A stretch of DNA of 41,509 nt from an uncultured Alphaproteobacteria bacterium (GTDB lineage Bacteria; Pseudomonadota; Alphaproteobacteria; Rhodobacterales; Rhodobacteraceae): the NCBI GenBank assembly GCA_902596985.1, contig CACJWR010000012.1, positions 1 to 41,509 on the forward strand. Reading direction: 5' to 3'. The translations under genes were made by a program, and so were the position numbers. The notes beneath the pieces were generated by a model. The model did no database searches and had not been told where the DNA came from. It saw only the letters and a list, made by a program, of their open reading frames with translations. This document shows, in pieces, positions 34,235 to 41,509 of the stretch; the stretch's first letter is position 1, and each line of letters starts with the position of its first letter.

Positions 34235-35875
34235 TTAAACTAATCGAGTTTGCGCTAAAGCTTTTTTTATAAAATTTGAAAAAATAGGGTGGGGTTCGAA
34301 AGGTTTGGATTTGAGCTCTGGATGAAATTGTACTCCTAGAAAAAATGGATGCGAAGACAGTTCTACTACCTCTGGAAGTGATCCGTCTTGTGAAAATCCA
34401 GAAAAAGTTAGACCATTGTCTTCGAGGGCTTCTTGGTATTTAACATTAACCTCGAATCGATGCCGATGCCTTTCTGAGACAATTGTTTTTTTATAAATCG
34501 AATAAGCCATCGTCCCTTTTTTTATTTTTGCAGGGAAGGCTCCCAGCCTCATTGTCCCACCTTTATTTTGGACTTTACTTCTAATTTCAACTTTTTGATC
34601 TTTAACCCATTTGGAAAGATGATAGATTAAGTGATCTTCAGAGCTATTTGATTTCTCATCGAATTCTTCAGAATTAGCCTCTTTAAGGCCAGCACAATTT
34701 CTTGCATACTCTATTACTAGTAATTGCATGCCTAAACAAATTCCTAGGAAGGGAATTTGTTTTTCTCTTGCATATTTTATCACTTTAATTTTTCCTTCGG
34801 TTCCTCTTTTCCCAAATCCACCTGGTATCAATATGCCGTCAAACTTATTTAATCGCTTTGTTTGAGCCGATTTTTCAAAATCTTCAGATTCCAGCCATGT
34901 TACCTCTACATTTGTTTTATTAGCTAAACCTCCATGAATAAGAGCCTCTGACAACGACTTATAGGCATCTTCAAGCTTTGTATACTTTCCAACAACAGCA
35001 ATTTTAACCGATCCCTCCGAGCTACGATATCTTGAGCTAACATCATTCCAAATATTTAAGTCAGGCTCTTTTTTAGATTTCAAGTTGAGAACTTGAAGAA
35101 CTGCATCATCTAGTCCTTCATCAAAAAAAGCAATTGGAGCTTCATAAATTGTTTCAAGATCATTAGCTGCGATAATATTTTTTTCATCAACATTACAGAA
35201 GAGTGCGATTTTTTCTTTCTCTTTCTTAGGAATTGGTACTTCCGATCGACAAACTAATATATCTGGACTTATGCCAATAGACCTTAATTCCTTGACAGAG
35301 TGCTGTGTTGGTTTTGTTTTTAGTTCGCCTGATGACGACAGAAAAGGTAGCAGCGTTAAATGTACAAAAATGCAGGAATTGGTTCTCTTTTCCTGGGAGA
35401 ATTGACGGATAGCCTCAAAAAAAGGCAGACCTTCAATATCTCCTATGGTTCCACCTATTTCACAAAGCATGAAGTCGACTTCGTCTTCGTGTAGAGCAAG
35501 GAATTTTTTTATTTCATTTGTTACGTGAGGGATCACTTGTATGGTTTCTCCCAGATAGTCCCCCTTTCTTTCGCGCTCGAGGACCGTAGAGTATATACGA
35601 CCAGAAGAAACAGAGTCTGTACTTTGAGCTGCTACTCCTGTAAATCTCTCGTAATGTCCCAGATCTAGGTCTGTTTCAGCGCCATCATCAGTAACAAATA
35701 CTTCTCCGTGCTCAAAAGGTGACATCGTACCAGGATCTACATTTAAATATGGATCGAGTTTCCTTAGTCTTACTGAAAAGCCTCTTGCCTGTAAAAGCGC
35801 GCCTAATGAGGCTGATGTAAGCCCCTTACCTAAAGAAGACACAACACCTCCGGTGATAAAAATAAAATACGCCAA
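34235..35875 (-). CDS. pyrG: CTP synthase
   Basis: PyrG converts UTP to CTP with glutamine nitrogen. The synthetase domain starts with [16 protein letters not shown] and contains the [21 protein letters not shown]-type region; the class I glutamine amidotransferase domain has nucleophile Cys380 in GICLGMQ and a C-terminal HPE ([10 protein letters not shown]). Length 546 is normal. Translation starts at TTG 35875, directly at the family N-terminus, with only a weak GAAAG ribosome site. A large inverted repeat lies in the 74-base leader after secG, so regulation is possible. Confidence 0.97.
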   Translation of the reverse strand: MAYFIFITGGVVSSLGKGLTSASLGALLQARGFSVRLRKLDPYLNVDPGTMSPFEHGEVFVTDDGAETDLDLGHYERFTGVAAQSTDSVSSGRIYSTVLERERKGDYLGETIQVIPHVTNEIKKFLALHEDEVDFMLCEIGGTIGDIEGLPFFEAIRQFSQEKRTNSCIFVHLTLLPFLSSSGELKTKPTQHSVKELRSIGISPDILVCRSEVPIPKKEKEKIALFCNVDEKNIIAANDLETIYEAPIAFFDEGLDDAVLQVLNLKSKKEPDLNIWNDVSSRYRSSEGSVKIAVVGKYTKLEDAYKSLSEALIHGGLANKTNVEVTWLESEDFEKSAQTKRLNKFDGILIPGGFGKRGTEGKIKVIKYAREKQIPFLGICLGMQLLVIEYARNCAGLKEANSEEFDEKSNSSEDHLIYHLSKWVKDQKVEIRSKVQNKGGTMRLGAFPAKIKKGTMAYSIYKKTIVSERHRHRFEVNVKYQEALEDNGLTFSGFSQDGSLPEVVELSSHPFFLGVQFHPELKSKPFEPHPIFSNFIKKALAQTRLV

Positions 35876-35892
35876 TATGAATCTTTCAAATA

Positions 35893-35945
35893 GAACTATC
35901 GACCAAGTTTATTTTAGAATAGCAAAACTCACAAGGTGATAGTTC
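35893..35945 (-). promoter_or_regulatory. Inverted repeat in the secG-pyrG gap (possible leader hairpin)
   Basis: GAACTATC (35893-35900) and GATAGTTC (35938-35945) are perfect 8-base inverted repeats 37 bases apart, ending 18 bases before the pyrG start. Inside, AGTTT (35906-35910) and AAACT (35925-35929) can form an inner stem, so the whole gap may fold as one long hairpin with internal loops. No T run follows, so it is not a standard terminator. A regulatory role for pyrG is inferred only. Confidence 0.4.
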
Positions 35946-35949
35946 ATTT

Positions 35950-36303
35950 TTATTCGGTAGGAGGCGTTAAAACACCGTCGGTACTTTTAAACTTCTTTAA
36001 GTCTGGTAACTCTGGCGTTAATTCTTTTTTGTTAGAGCCCGCTGCCTCTTCTGATTCCTCGAAAACTGACTTATTTGAACCACTATTTATAGAAATAATT
36101 GTAAGCAAAATAGCTATCAAAAAAAACAAAGCTGTCAGAAACCAAGTTAGCTTCGATAAGGGGTTCGCTGATTTTGTTCCAGTTCCAAAACCTTGATTGT
36201 CAGAACCCATGCCCAAACCTCCACCTTCTGATCTTTGAAATAGAACAACAAGTATTAGAAAAACGGTAACTATTAAATGGCTTATCAATAAAACGTTTGA
36301 CAT
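35950..36303 (-). CDS. secG: Protein-export membrane protein SecG
   Basis: SecG is the small auxiliary subunit of the SecYEG channel. Two helices flank the conserved VVLFQRSEGGGLGMGSD region at about residues 20-36: the first is LLISHLIVTVFLILVVLFQ, the second LTWFLTALFFLIAILLTII. The 117 residues include an acidic/Pro tail. It starts three bases after ilvC and precedes pyrG by 74, the standard alphaproteobacterial secG-pyrG link. Confidence 0.95.
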   Translation of the reverse strand: MSNVLLISHLIVTVFLILVVLFQRSEGGGLGMGSDNQGFGTGTKSANPLSKLTWFLTALFFLIAILLTIISINSGSNKSVFEESEEAAGSNKKELTPELPDLKKFKSTDGVLTPPTE

Positions 36304-36306
36304 ATT

Positions 36307-37374
<1,068 letters not shown>

Positions 37375-37403
37375 TCACCAGTACAAAATATACTTTTTCC
37401 AAT

Positions 37404-38600
37404 TTATTTCCCCAAGCCAGCTTTCATTAGGGTCTTTCTAAGTAAAGGACTTTGATTTAAATACATTAAAAAATTTTTCCGCGCAATTCTAAGGAAACTA
37501 TTTTCTGTCATCGAGATTTTGTTTAGTAGGTGGATACCAAAAACTTTGCTTCCAGTCAGAGGAAATCTTTTTGTGTTATATTGTCTCAAAACGCTATCTG
37601 ATCCTATATCTTCATTATTTTTAAGGGCCTTTTTGCATATATTGTGAAGAGCAATAATATCTTCAACGGAAGTATTAAGGCCTTGGGCACCAGTTGGAGG
37701 CATTACATGAGCGCTTTCAGCAATGAGAACAGTTCTCTTACTTATAAGAGTTTTTGAGAATTGCGAGGATACGGGCCATGTCTGCCTCTTACCTACAAGC
37801 TTTATATCTCCCCTAATACCTAAGCTTTTTTTTGAGATAAGAGTGTCAAATTCTGCATTCTCTAAACTGTATGCTTCATTGATAACTTCAGAATTATCCA
37901 GCCAAACAACAGTTGACTTTGATTGTTTTGAAGAGGCTCGAAGTGGAATTATCGTAAAAGGTCCGCCAACATCCAGTATTTCAGTAGTCCTGTCTTTGTG
38001 TTTCTTTGAGTGAGAAACTTGAAAGACCATTGCCAACTGGTTGTAAGAGGTTTTAATGGTATTTATTTTCTCTCTTTTCCTTATTGCGCTTTCTTTCCCT
38101 TCACAAGATATTAATAATTTCCCATTAAGCTCTTTGCCTTTTTCGGTCCTAACAACAATATTGTCATCAAAGGCATAATGTTTAACTATTGGGTCTCCAA
38201 TGTTCAAAACAAAATTTTTGTTTTTTTTTAGCCAGCCTAACAGCTCCAATCGCAATATGCCATTAGGTACGTTAAACCCAAAATTTTCAACGTTGACTTC
38301 TTTCGGCTCAAATACGACGCTAGCTGGCATTGCTTTTTCTTTGTTACCAGCATCAATTATTTCCATCTCTTTAAGCGGTTGGGAGAAGGGCTCTATTTCC
38401 CCCCAAATACCTATCTCTTTAAAAATCCCTATTGCAGGGTTAAGAAAAGCAGTGGTTCTTTGATCTGCGTGAAATTTGGATATGTCAATTGGCTCAAAGC
38501 ACTCAACCTTAATTTTTTCTTTGCAAAGCAAAGAGGCGGTGATTAAACCAGATATTCCAAGTCCTGAAATGATAACGCTAGGATATTTTTTTTCGTTCAT
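37404..38600 (-). CDS. FAD-dependent monooxygenase, UbiH/COQ6 family
   Basis: This 398-residue flavoprotein hydroxylates an aromatic ring, most likely in ubiquinone synthesis. The N-terminal FAD motif GLGISGLITASLL is near residue 12, and a second FAD region reads ESAHVMPPTGAQGLNTSVEDI near residue 300, matching the UbiH/UbiF/COQ6 family; the usual GDAAH is AESAH. Which ring position it acts on cannot be told from sequence. The start overlaps the carA end by 23 bases, so the two are coupled. ilvC follows after 74 bases. Confidence 0.9.
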   Translation of the reverse strand: MNEKKYPSVIISGLGISGLITASLLCKEKIKVECFEPIDISKFHADQRTTAFLNPAIGIFKEIGIWGEIEPFSQPLKEMEIIDAGNKEKAMPASVVFEPKEVNVENFGFNVPNGILRLELLGWLKKNKNFVLNIGDPIVKHYAFDDNIVVRTEKGKELNGKLLISCEGKESAIRKREKINTIKTSYNQLAMVFQVSHSKKHKDRTTEILDVGGPFTIIPLRASSKQSKSTVVWLDNSEVINEAYSLENAEFDTLISKKSLGIRGDIKLVGKRQTWPVSSQFSKTLISKRTVLIAESAHVMPPTGAQGLNTSVEDIIALHNICKKALKNNEDIGSDSVLRQYNTKRFPLTGSKVFGIHLLNKISMTENSFLRIARKNFLMYLNQSPLLRKTLMKAGLGK

Positions 38601-39720
38601 TATTTTTATATTTCATTACCATTTTAACGAATTTACTGAATAGATAGAGGCTGTCGTGTGGGCCTGGACTTGCCTCGGGGTGATATTGGACAGAAAATAT
38701 ATCCTTATCTTTATGCTCTATCCCACAGTTCGATCCATCAAAGAGAGATACGTGGCTTTCAAAAATATTTTGTGGTAAACTTTCAGTATTGATCGCAAAT
38801 CCATGGTTCATTGACGTGATTTCAACTCTACCAGTTCTAAGATCTAATACTGGATGATTTGCCCCATGGTGGCCATGGTTCATTTTTTCTGTTTTTGCAC
38901 CCAAAGCGAGGCCTAACAGCTGGTGGCCCAAGCAAATTCCAAAAATGGGAATAGAGGTATCTCTAACCAGTTTTTTAAGTACTTTATTAGTAAATTTGTT
39001 GGTAGCAGCAGGGTCTCCAGGTCCATTTGAAAGCAATATCCCATGTGGTTTTGATGCCATTATTTCGTCAAAAGTAGAATGACCTGATATTGTTTGAACT
39101 TCTATTTTATGATTTTTAAGAGAATTCATTATATTTAGTTTTGTTCCAAAATCAAATACCAGCACTTTTGCTGAGTTATTGCTTAGATTTTTTTTGTTTT
39201 TCTTTTTTAGTTCATTAATTAAATTAACTTTACTGGTGAGATCTCTTCCTTGTATTCCAGGCCAATTAGCTAACTCTTGTCTAAGGAATTTCACGTTATG
39301 GTCACCATTTTTGTTAAAATGTATTATGGCCTTAGGAGCTCCCAATTCTCTTATCCTTCTAGTCAAAGCCCGAGTATCAATCCCATAAATTCCGGTTATA
39401 TTATTGCGGCCAAGCCAAAGATCAAAGGAGAGTTCGTTTCTCCAGTTTGACGGCTCAGTAGGTTTTGCACGTGTTATTATACCTGTCGCCATCGGGTTCC
39501 GAGACTCGTTATCATCACTATTTGTGCCTACATTTCCTATGTGTGGAAATGTAAAAGTAATTATTTGCTCAGCATAAGATGGGTCTGAAATTATTTCTTG
39601 ATAACCAGTCATAGAGGTATTGAAACATAATTCACCTATACCAAAGCCCTCCTTGCCAAAGCCAATTGCATCCCAAGCTGTACCATCTTCCAATAATAAT
39701 AAACCAGAAAATTTTTTCAT
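38578..39720 (-). CDS. carA: Carbamoyl-phosphate synthase small subunit
   Basis: CarA is the glutaminase subunit that supplies ammonia to CarB for carbamoyl phosphate, the precursor of arginine and pyrimidines. The N-terminal domain contains LLLEDGTAWDAIGFG and the FNTSMTGYQEI box. The class I amidotransferase domain has Cys263 in GICLGHQLLG and HPEASPGPHD near the end. The 380 residues are normal. carB is not in the window. It is divergent from yqeY with 137 bases between, and overlaps ubiH-like by 23 bases. Confidence 0.96.
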   Translation of the reverse strand: MKKFSGLLLLEDGTAWDAIGFGKEGFGIGELCFNTSMTGYQEIISDPSYAEQIITFTFPHIGNVGTNSDDNESRNPMATGIITRAKPTEPSNWRNELSFDLWLGRNNITGIYGIDTRALTRRIRELGAPKAIIHFNKNGDHNVKFLRQELANWPGIQGRDLTSKVNLINELKKKNKKNLSNNSAKVLVFDFGTKLNIMNSLKNHKIEVQTISGHSTFDEIMASKPHGILLSNGPGDPAATNKFTNKVLKKLVRDTSIPIFGICLGHQLLGLALGAKTEKMNHGHHGANHPVLDLRTGRVEITSMNHGFAINTESLPQNIFESHVSLFDGSNCGIEHKDKDIFSVQYHPEASPGPHDSLYLFSKFVKMVMKYKNNERKKIS

Positions 39721-39789
39721 ATCTCATTAGTAGAATTATTAATAATCTTCACAAACTATGAGTAATTCTTTTTCATTGCAAATAAAAGA

Positions 39790-39818
39790 TTAAATTGTTA
39801 CACAGACGATCTTATAAT
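39790..39818 (+). promoter_or_regulatory. Candidate promoter for yqeY
   Basis: A consensus TATAAT (39813-39818) lies 40 bases before the yqeY ATG, with a weak TTAAAT (39790-39795) 17 bases upstream of it. The -35 match is poor. The gap is divergent with carA, so the region should also hold a minus-strand promoter that I could not identify. Confidence 0.35.
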
Positions 39819-39857
39819 TTTGAAGTAAGATGGTGACCCGAATATAGAGAGGTAATT

Positions 39858-40310
39858 ATGAGATCGGAATTAGATGCAAACTTAAAAGAAGCAATTAAAT
39901 CGCAGGAGAAACAGCGAGTAGCTACTTTAAGGCTGATAAATGCAGCGATAAAGGACAGAGATATTGCAGTTAGGTCAGAGGAGAATACTGAAGGTGTAAG
40001 TGACGCCGAAATCATATTGATCCTATCAAATATGGTTAAACAAAGAAAACAAAGTATCATTCAATATGAGGAAGGTGGCAGAATTGAGCTTGCTGAGAGA
40101 GAGAGAGAAGAGATTAAAATTATTCAAGAATTTTTACCTAATCAACTTACCGACGAGGAAATTCATATAGAAATATCAAAATTAATTGATGCTCAAGAGC
40201 AATTAACTATTAAAGATATGGGTAAGGTAATGAGCGAGTTGAAAGAAAAGTTCAGCGGTCGAATGGATTTTGGTAAAGCATCCGGGATTGTTAAGGCTCT
40301 ACTTAAATAG
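39858..40310 (+). CDS. yqeY: GatB/YqeY family protein
   Basis: This 150-residue helical protein has the YqeY fold, related to the C-terminal tRNA-binding part of GatB. The start MRSELDANLKEAIKSQEKQR and the LRLINAAIKDRDI segment are typical, as is the KIIQEFLPNQLTDEEI turn and the MDFGKASGIVK end. It may act near amidotransferases or tRNA, but its function is unknown. It is divergent from carA, a common arrangement, and is convergent with hppA (20-base gap). A ribosome site AGAGAGGT precedes the ATG. Confidence 0.92.
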   Translation: MRSELDANLKEAIKSQEKQRVATLRLINAAIKDRDIAVRSEENTEGVSDAEIILILSNMVKQRKQSIIQYEEGGRIELAEREREEIKIIQEFLPNQLTDEEIHIEISKLIDAQEQLTIKDMGKVMSELKEKFSGRMDFGKASGIVKALLK

Positions 40311-40330
40311 TAAAGCCTTAACATTATATT

Positions 40331-41509
40331 TTATACGAGTAATGGGGCAATAACCAAGCTAACGATAGCCATCACATTTATCAAAATATTCATTGAAGGT
40401 CCTGAAGTATCTTTCAAAGGATCACCTACAGTGTCACCAACCACTGCAGCTTTGTGTACCTCAGAGCCTTTCCCACCGAGGTTGCCTTTTTCAACATATT
40501 TTTTTGCATTATCCCAAGCACCTCCAGCATTAGCCATCATCAGGGCCATCATTACACAACATATAAGCGCTCCTCCAAGCATTCCCCCCAATGCTTTAGG
40601 GCCTAAAATTGTTCCTACCACAACTGGGGCTAAAACCGCTAATGCACCAGGAGCTATCATTTTTCTTAGCGCTGCTTTTGTTGCGATGTCTACGCATTTT
40701 GCAGTATCTGGCTTTGCTTTCCCTTCAAGAAGGCCAGGAATTTCTTTAAATTGACGCCTGATCTCTTTTATCATATCGAAGGCTGCATCACCAACTGCAG
40801 TCATTGTCATTGAACTAACCAGAAATGGGAAAATGCCGCCAAGGAACATACCTGCTAAAACTAAAGGATCATTAATAGCTAGCACAAAACTGCTGTCGCT
40901 TCCGCTGATTTTCTCTATGTATGCACTTATCAATGCCAAAGCGGCAAGAGCTGCAGCACTTATTGCAAAGCCTTTTCCAATTGCTGCAGTTGTATTACCG
41001 ACCTCATCCAATGAGTCAGTTATCTCCCGTGTTTCGTCTCCCATCTCTGACATTTCCGCTATACCGCCTGCGTTATCCGCTACAGGACCGTAAGCATCAA
41101 TAGCCATTGTAATTCCAACCGTACTTAACATACCGACAGCTGCCATTCCAACGCCATAGAGGCCTGCGAAAAAGTTTGCAGTAAAAATGATTACAACTAT
41201 CGCAAGCACTGGTATTGCAACGGATTGCATGCCAACAGCCAATCCTGTAATCATTATAGTAGCAGCACCAGTTTCTCCGCCTTCAGCAATTTTTCGAACT
41301 GGCTTTCCTCCTGTATAGTATTCTGTTACCAGTCCAACCACAATACCACCAATTGCGCCGATAAGAACTGCTATCCATACATTTGCCGATACCCCAACTG
41401 ATGTGATAGTGAAATACGCAGCTACAATAAAAAGTATTGCAGAACCAATGGTGCCGTACCTTAGAGCCATTTCTGGACTACTATTAGAAAATATTCTTAC
41501 TGTCAGGAT
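40331..41509 (-). CDS. hppA: Membrane-bound pyrophosphatase, K+-dependent type (C-terminal part, partial)
   Basis: This is the C-terminal 392 residues of a membrane ion-pumping pyrophosphatase; the N-terminal half with the first catalytic acids lies beyond the window. The visible part has many helices, [19 protein letters not shown], the [18 protein letters not shown] catalytic motif and the C-terminal [15 protein letters not shown] substrate motif. The [10 protein letters not shown] stretch has Ala where K+-independent enzymes have Lys (GNTTKA), so a K+-dependent enzyme is predicted. Proton versus sodium pumping cannot be decided from this part alone. An apparent internal ATG at 41470 is not the start; the frame is open to the edge. 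Confidence 0.96.
   Translation of the reverse strand: MLTVRIFSNSSPEMALRYGTIGSAILFIVAAYFTITSVGVSANVWIAVLIGAIGGIVVGLVTEYYTGGKPVRKIAEGGETGAATIMITGLAVGMQSVAIPVLAIVVIIFTANFFAGLYGVGMAAVGMLSTVGITMAIDAYGPVADNAGGIAEMSEMGDETREITDSLDEVGNTTAAIGKGFAISAAALAALALISAYIEKISGSDSSFVLAINDPLVLAGMFLGGIFPFLVSSMTMTAVGDAAFDMIKEIRRQFKEIPGLLEGKAKPDTAKCVDIATKAALRKMIAPGALAVLAPVVVGTILGPKALGGMLGGALICCVMMALMMANAGGAWDNAKKYVEKGNLGGKGSEVHKAAVVGDTVGDPLKDTSGPSMNILINVMAIVSLVIAPLLV

Noticed and set aside
39732-39769. AGAATTA/TAATTCT inverted repeat followed by Ts between carA and yqeY
   Set aside because: The stem is all AT except one pair, the spacer is 24 bases, and no gene ends on the plus strand there, so a terminator is not supported.

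Overview
The window is a compact, AT-rich chromosomal stretch of an alphaproteobacterium with 45 protein genes, almost all housekeeping. Several linkages point to the class: rpsF-rpsR-rplI divergent from fabD-fabG-acpP-fabF-mltG; purL-bolA-grxD; secG-pyrG; ftsB-pdhA-pdhB-pdhC with a lipoyl domain on E1-beta; LysM protein-ATM1 exporter-TPR protein-BamB-Der; a small coiled-coil gene upstream of zapA; and carA divergent from yqeY. AT richness, very short spacers, many overlaps and frequent TTG starts suggest a streamlined, possibly marine, uncultured lineage. That placement is inference; no rRNA is present to confirm it. I found no mobile element, CRISPR array, tRNA or rRNA, and no gene-free stretch above 300 bases (the longest gaps are about 120-150 bases).

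Layout. 1-1208: end of secD and all of secF (Sec export motor). 1276-2812: iron/manganese superoxide dismutase and a RarD-like transporter. 2734-3312 (minus): LOG-family phosphoribohydrolase. 3391-9650 (plus): LysM envelope protein, ATM1-type exporter, membrane-anchored TPR protein, BamB-like lipoprotein, Der GTPase. 16332-9615 (minus): rpsF, rpsR, rplI, dnaB, alr, an MlaE/MlaF transporter pair, cvpA and a short-chain dehydrogenase. 16477-21689 (plus): fatty-acid synthesis cluster fabD-fabG-acpP-fabF, then mltG and cysE. 28577-21691 (minus): transketolase, phosphoglycerate kinase, FtsB-like protein, pyruvate dehydrogenase E1-alpha, E1-beta and E2. 28711-29404 (plus): coiled-coil protein and zapA. 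39720-29401 (minus): carA, ubiH-like, ilvC, secG, pyrG, acyl-CoA ligase, TerB-like, purL, bolA, grxD. 39858-40310 (plus): yqeY. 41509-40331 (minus): C-terminal half of a membrane pyrophosphatase.

How the genes work together. The tkt-pgk-pdh run feeds carbon to acetyl-CoA, which the fab cluster turns into fatty acids. SecDF, SecG, BamB, MlaEF, MltG, Alr, LysM, FtsB and ZapA serve export, envelope and division. PurL, PyrG, CarA and IlvC are nucleotide and amino-acid biosynthesis.

Most notable observations: the pyruvate dehydrogenase E2 has no lipoyl domain at all, and the only lipoyl domain in the operon is on E1-beta; a textbook intrinsic-terminator hairpin is written inside the first 22 codons of the rarD-like gene using unusually GC-rich codons; a long inverted repeat lies between secG and a TTG-started pyrG; and convergent gene ends overlap on opposite strands. 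I did not find a clearly new multi-gene system.
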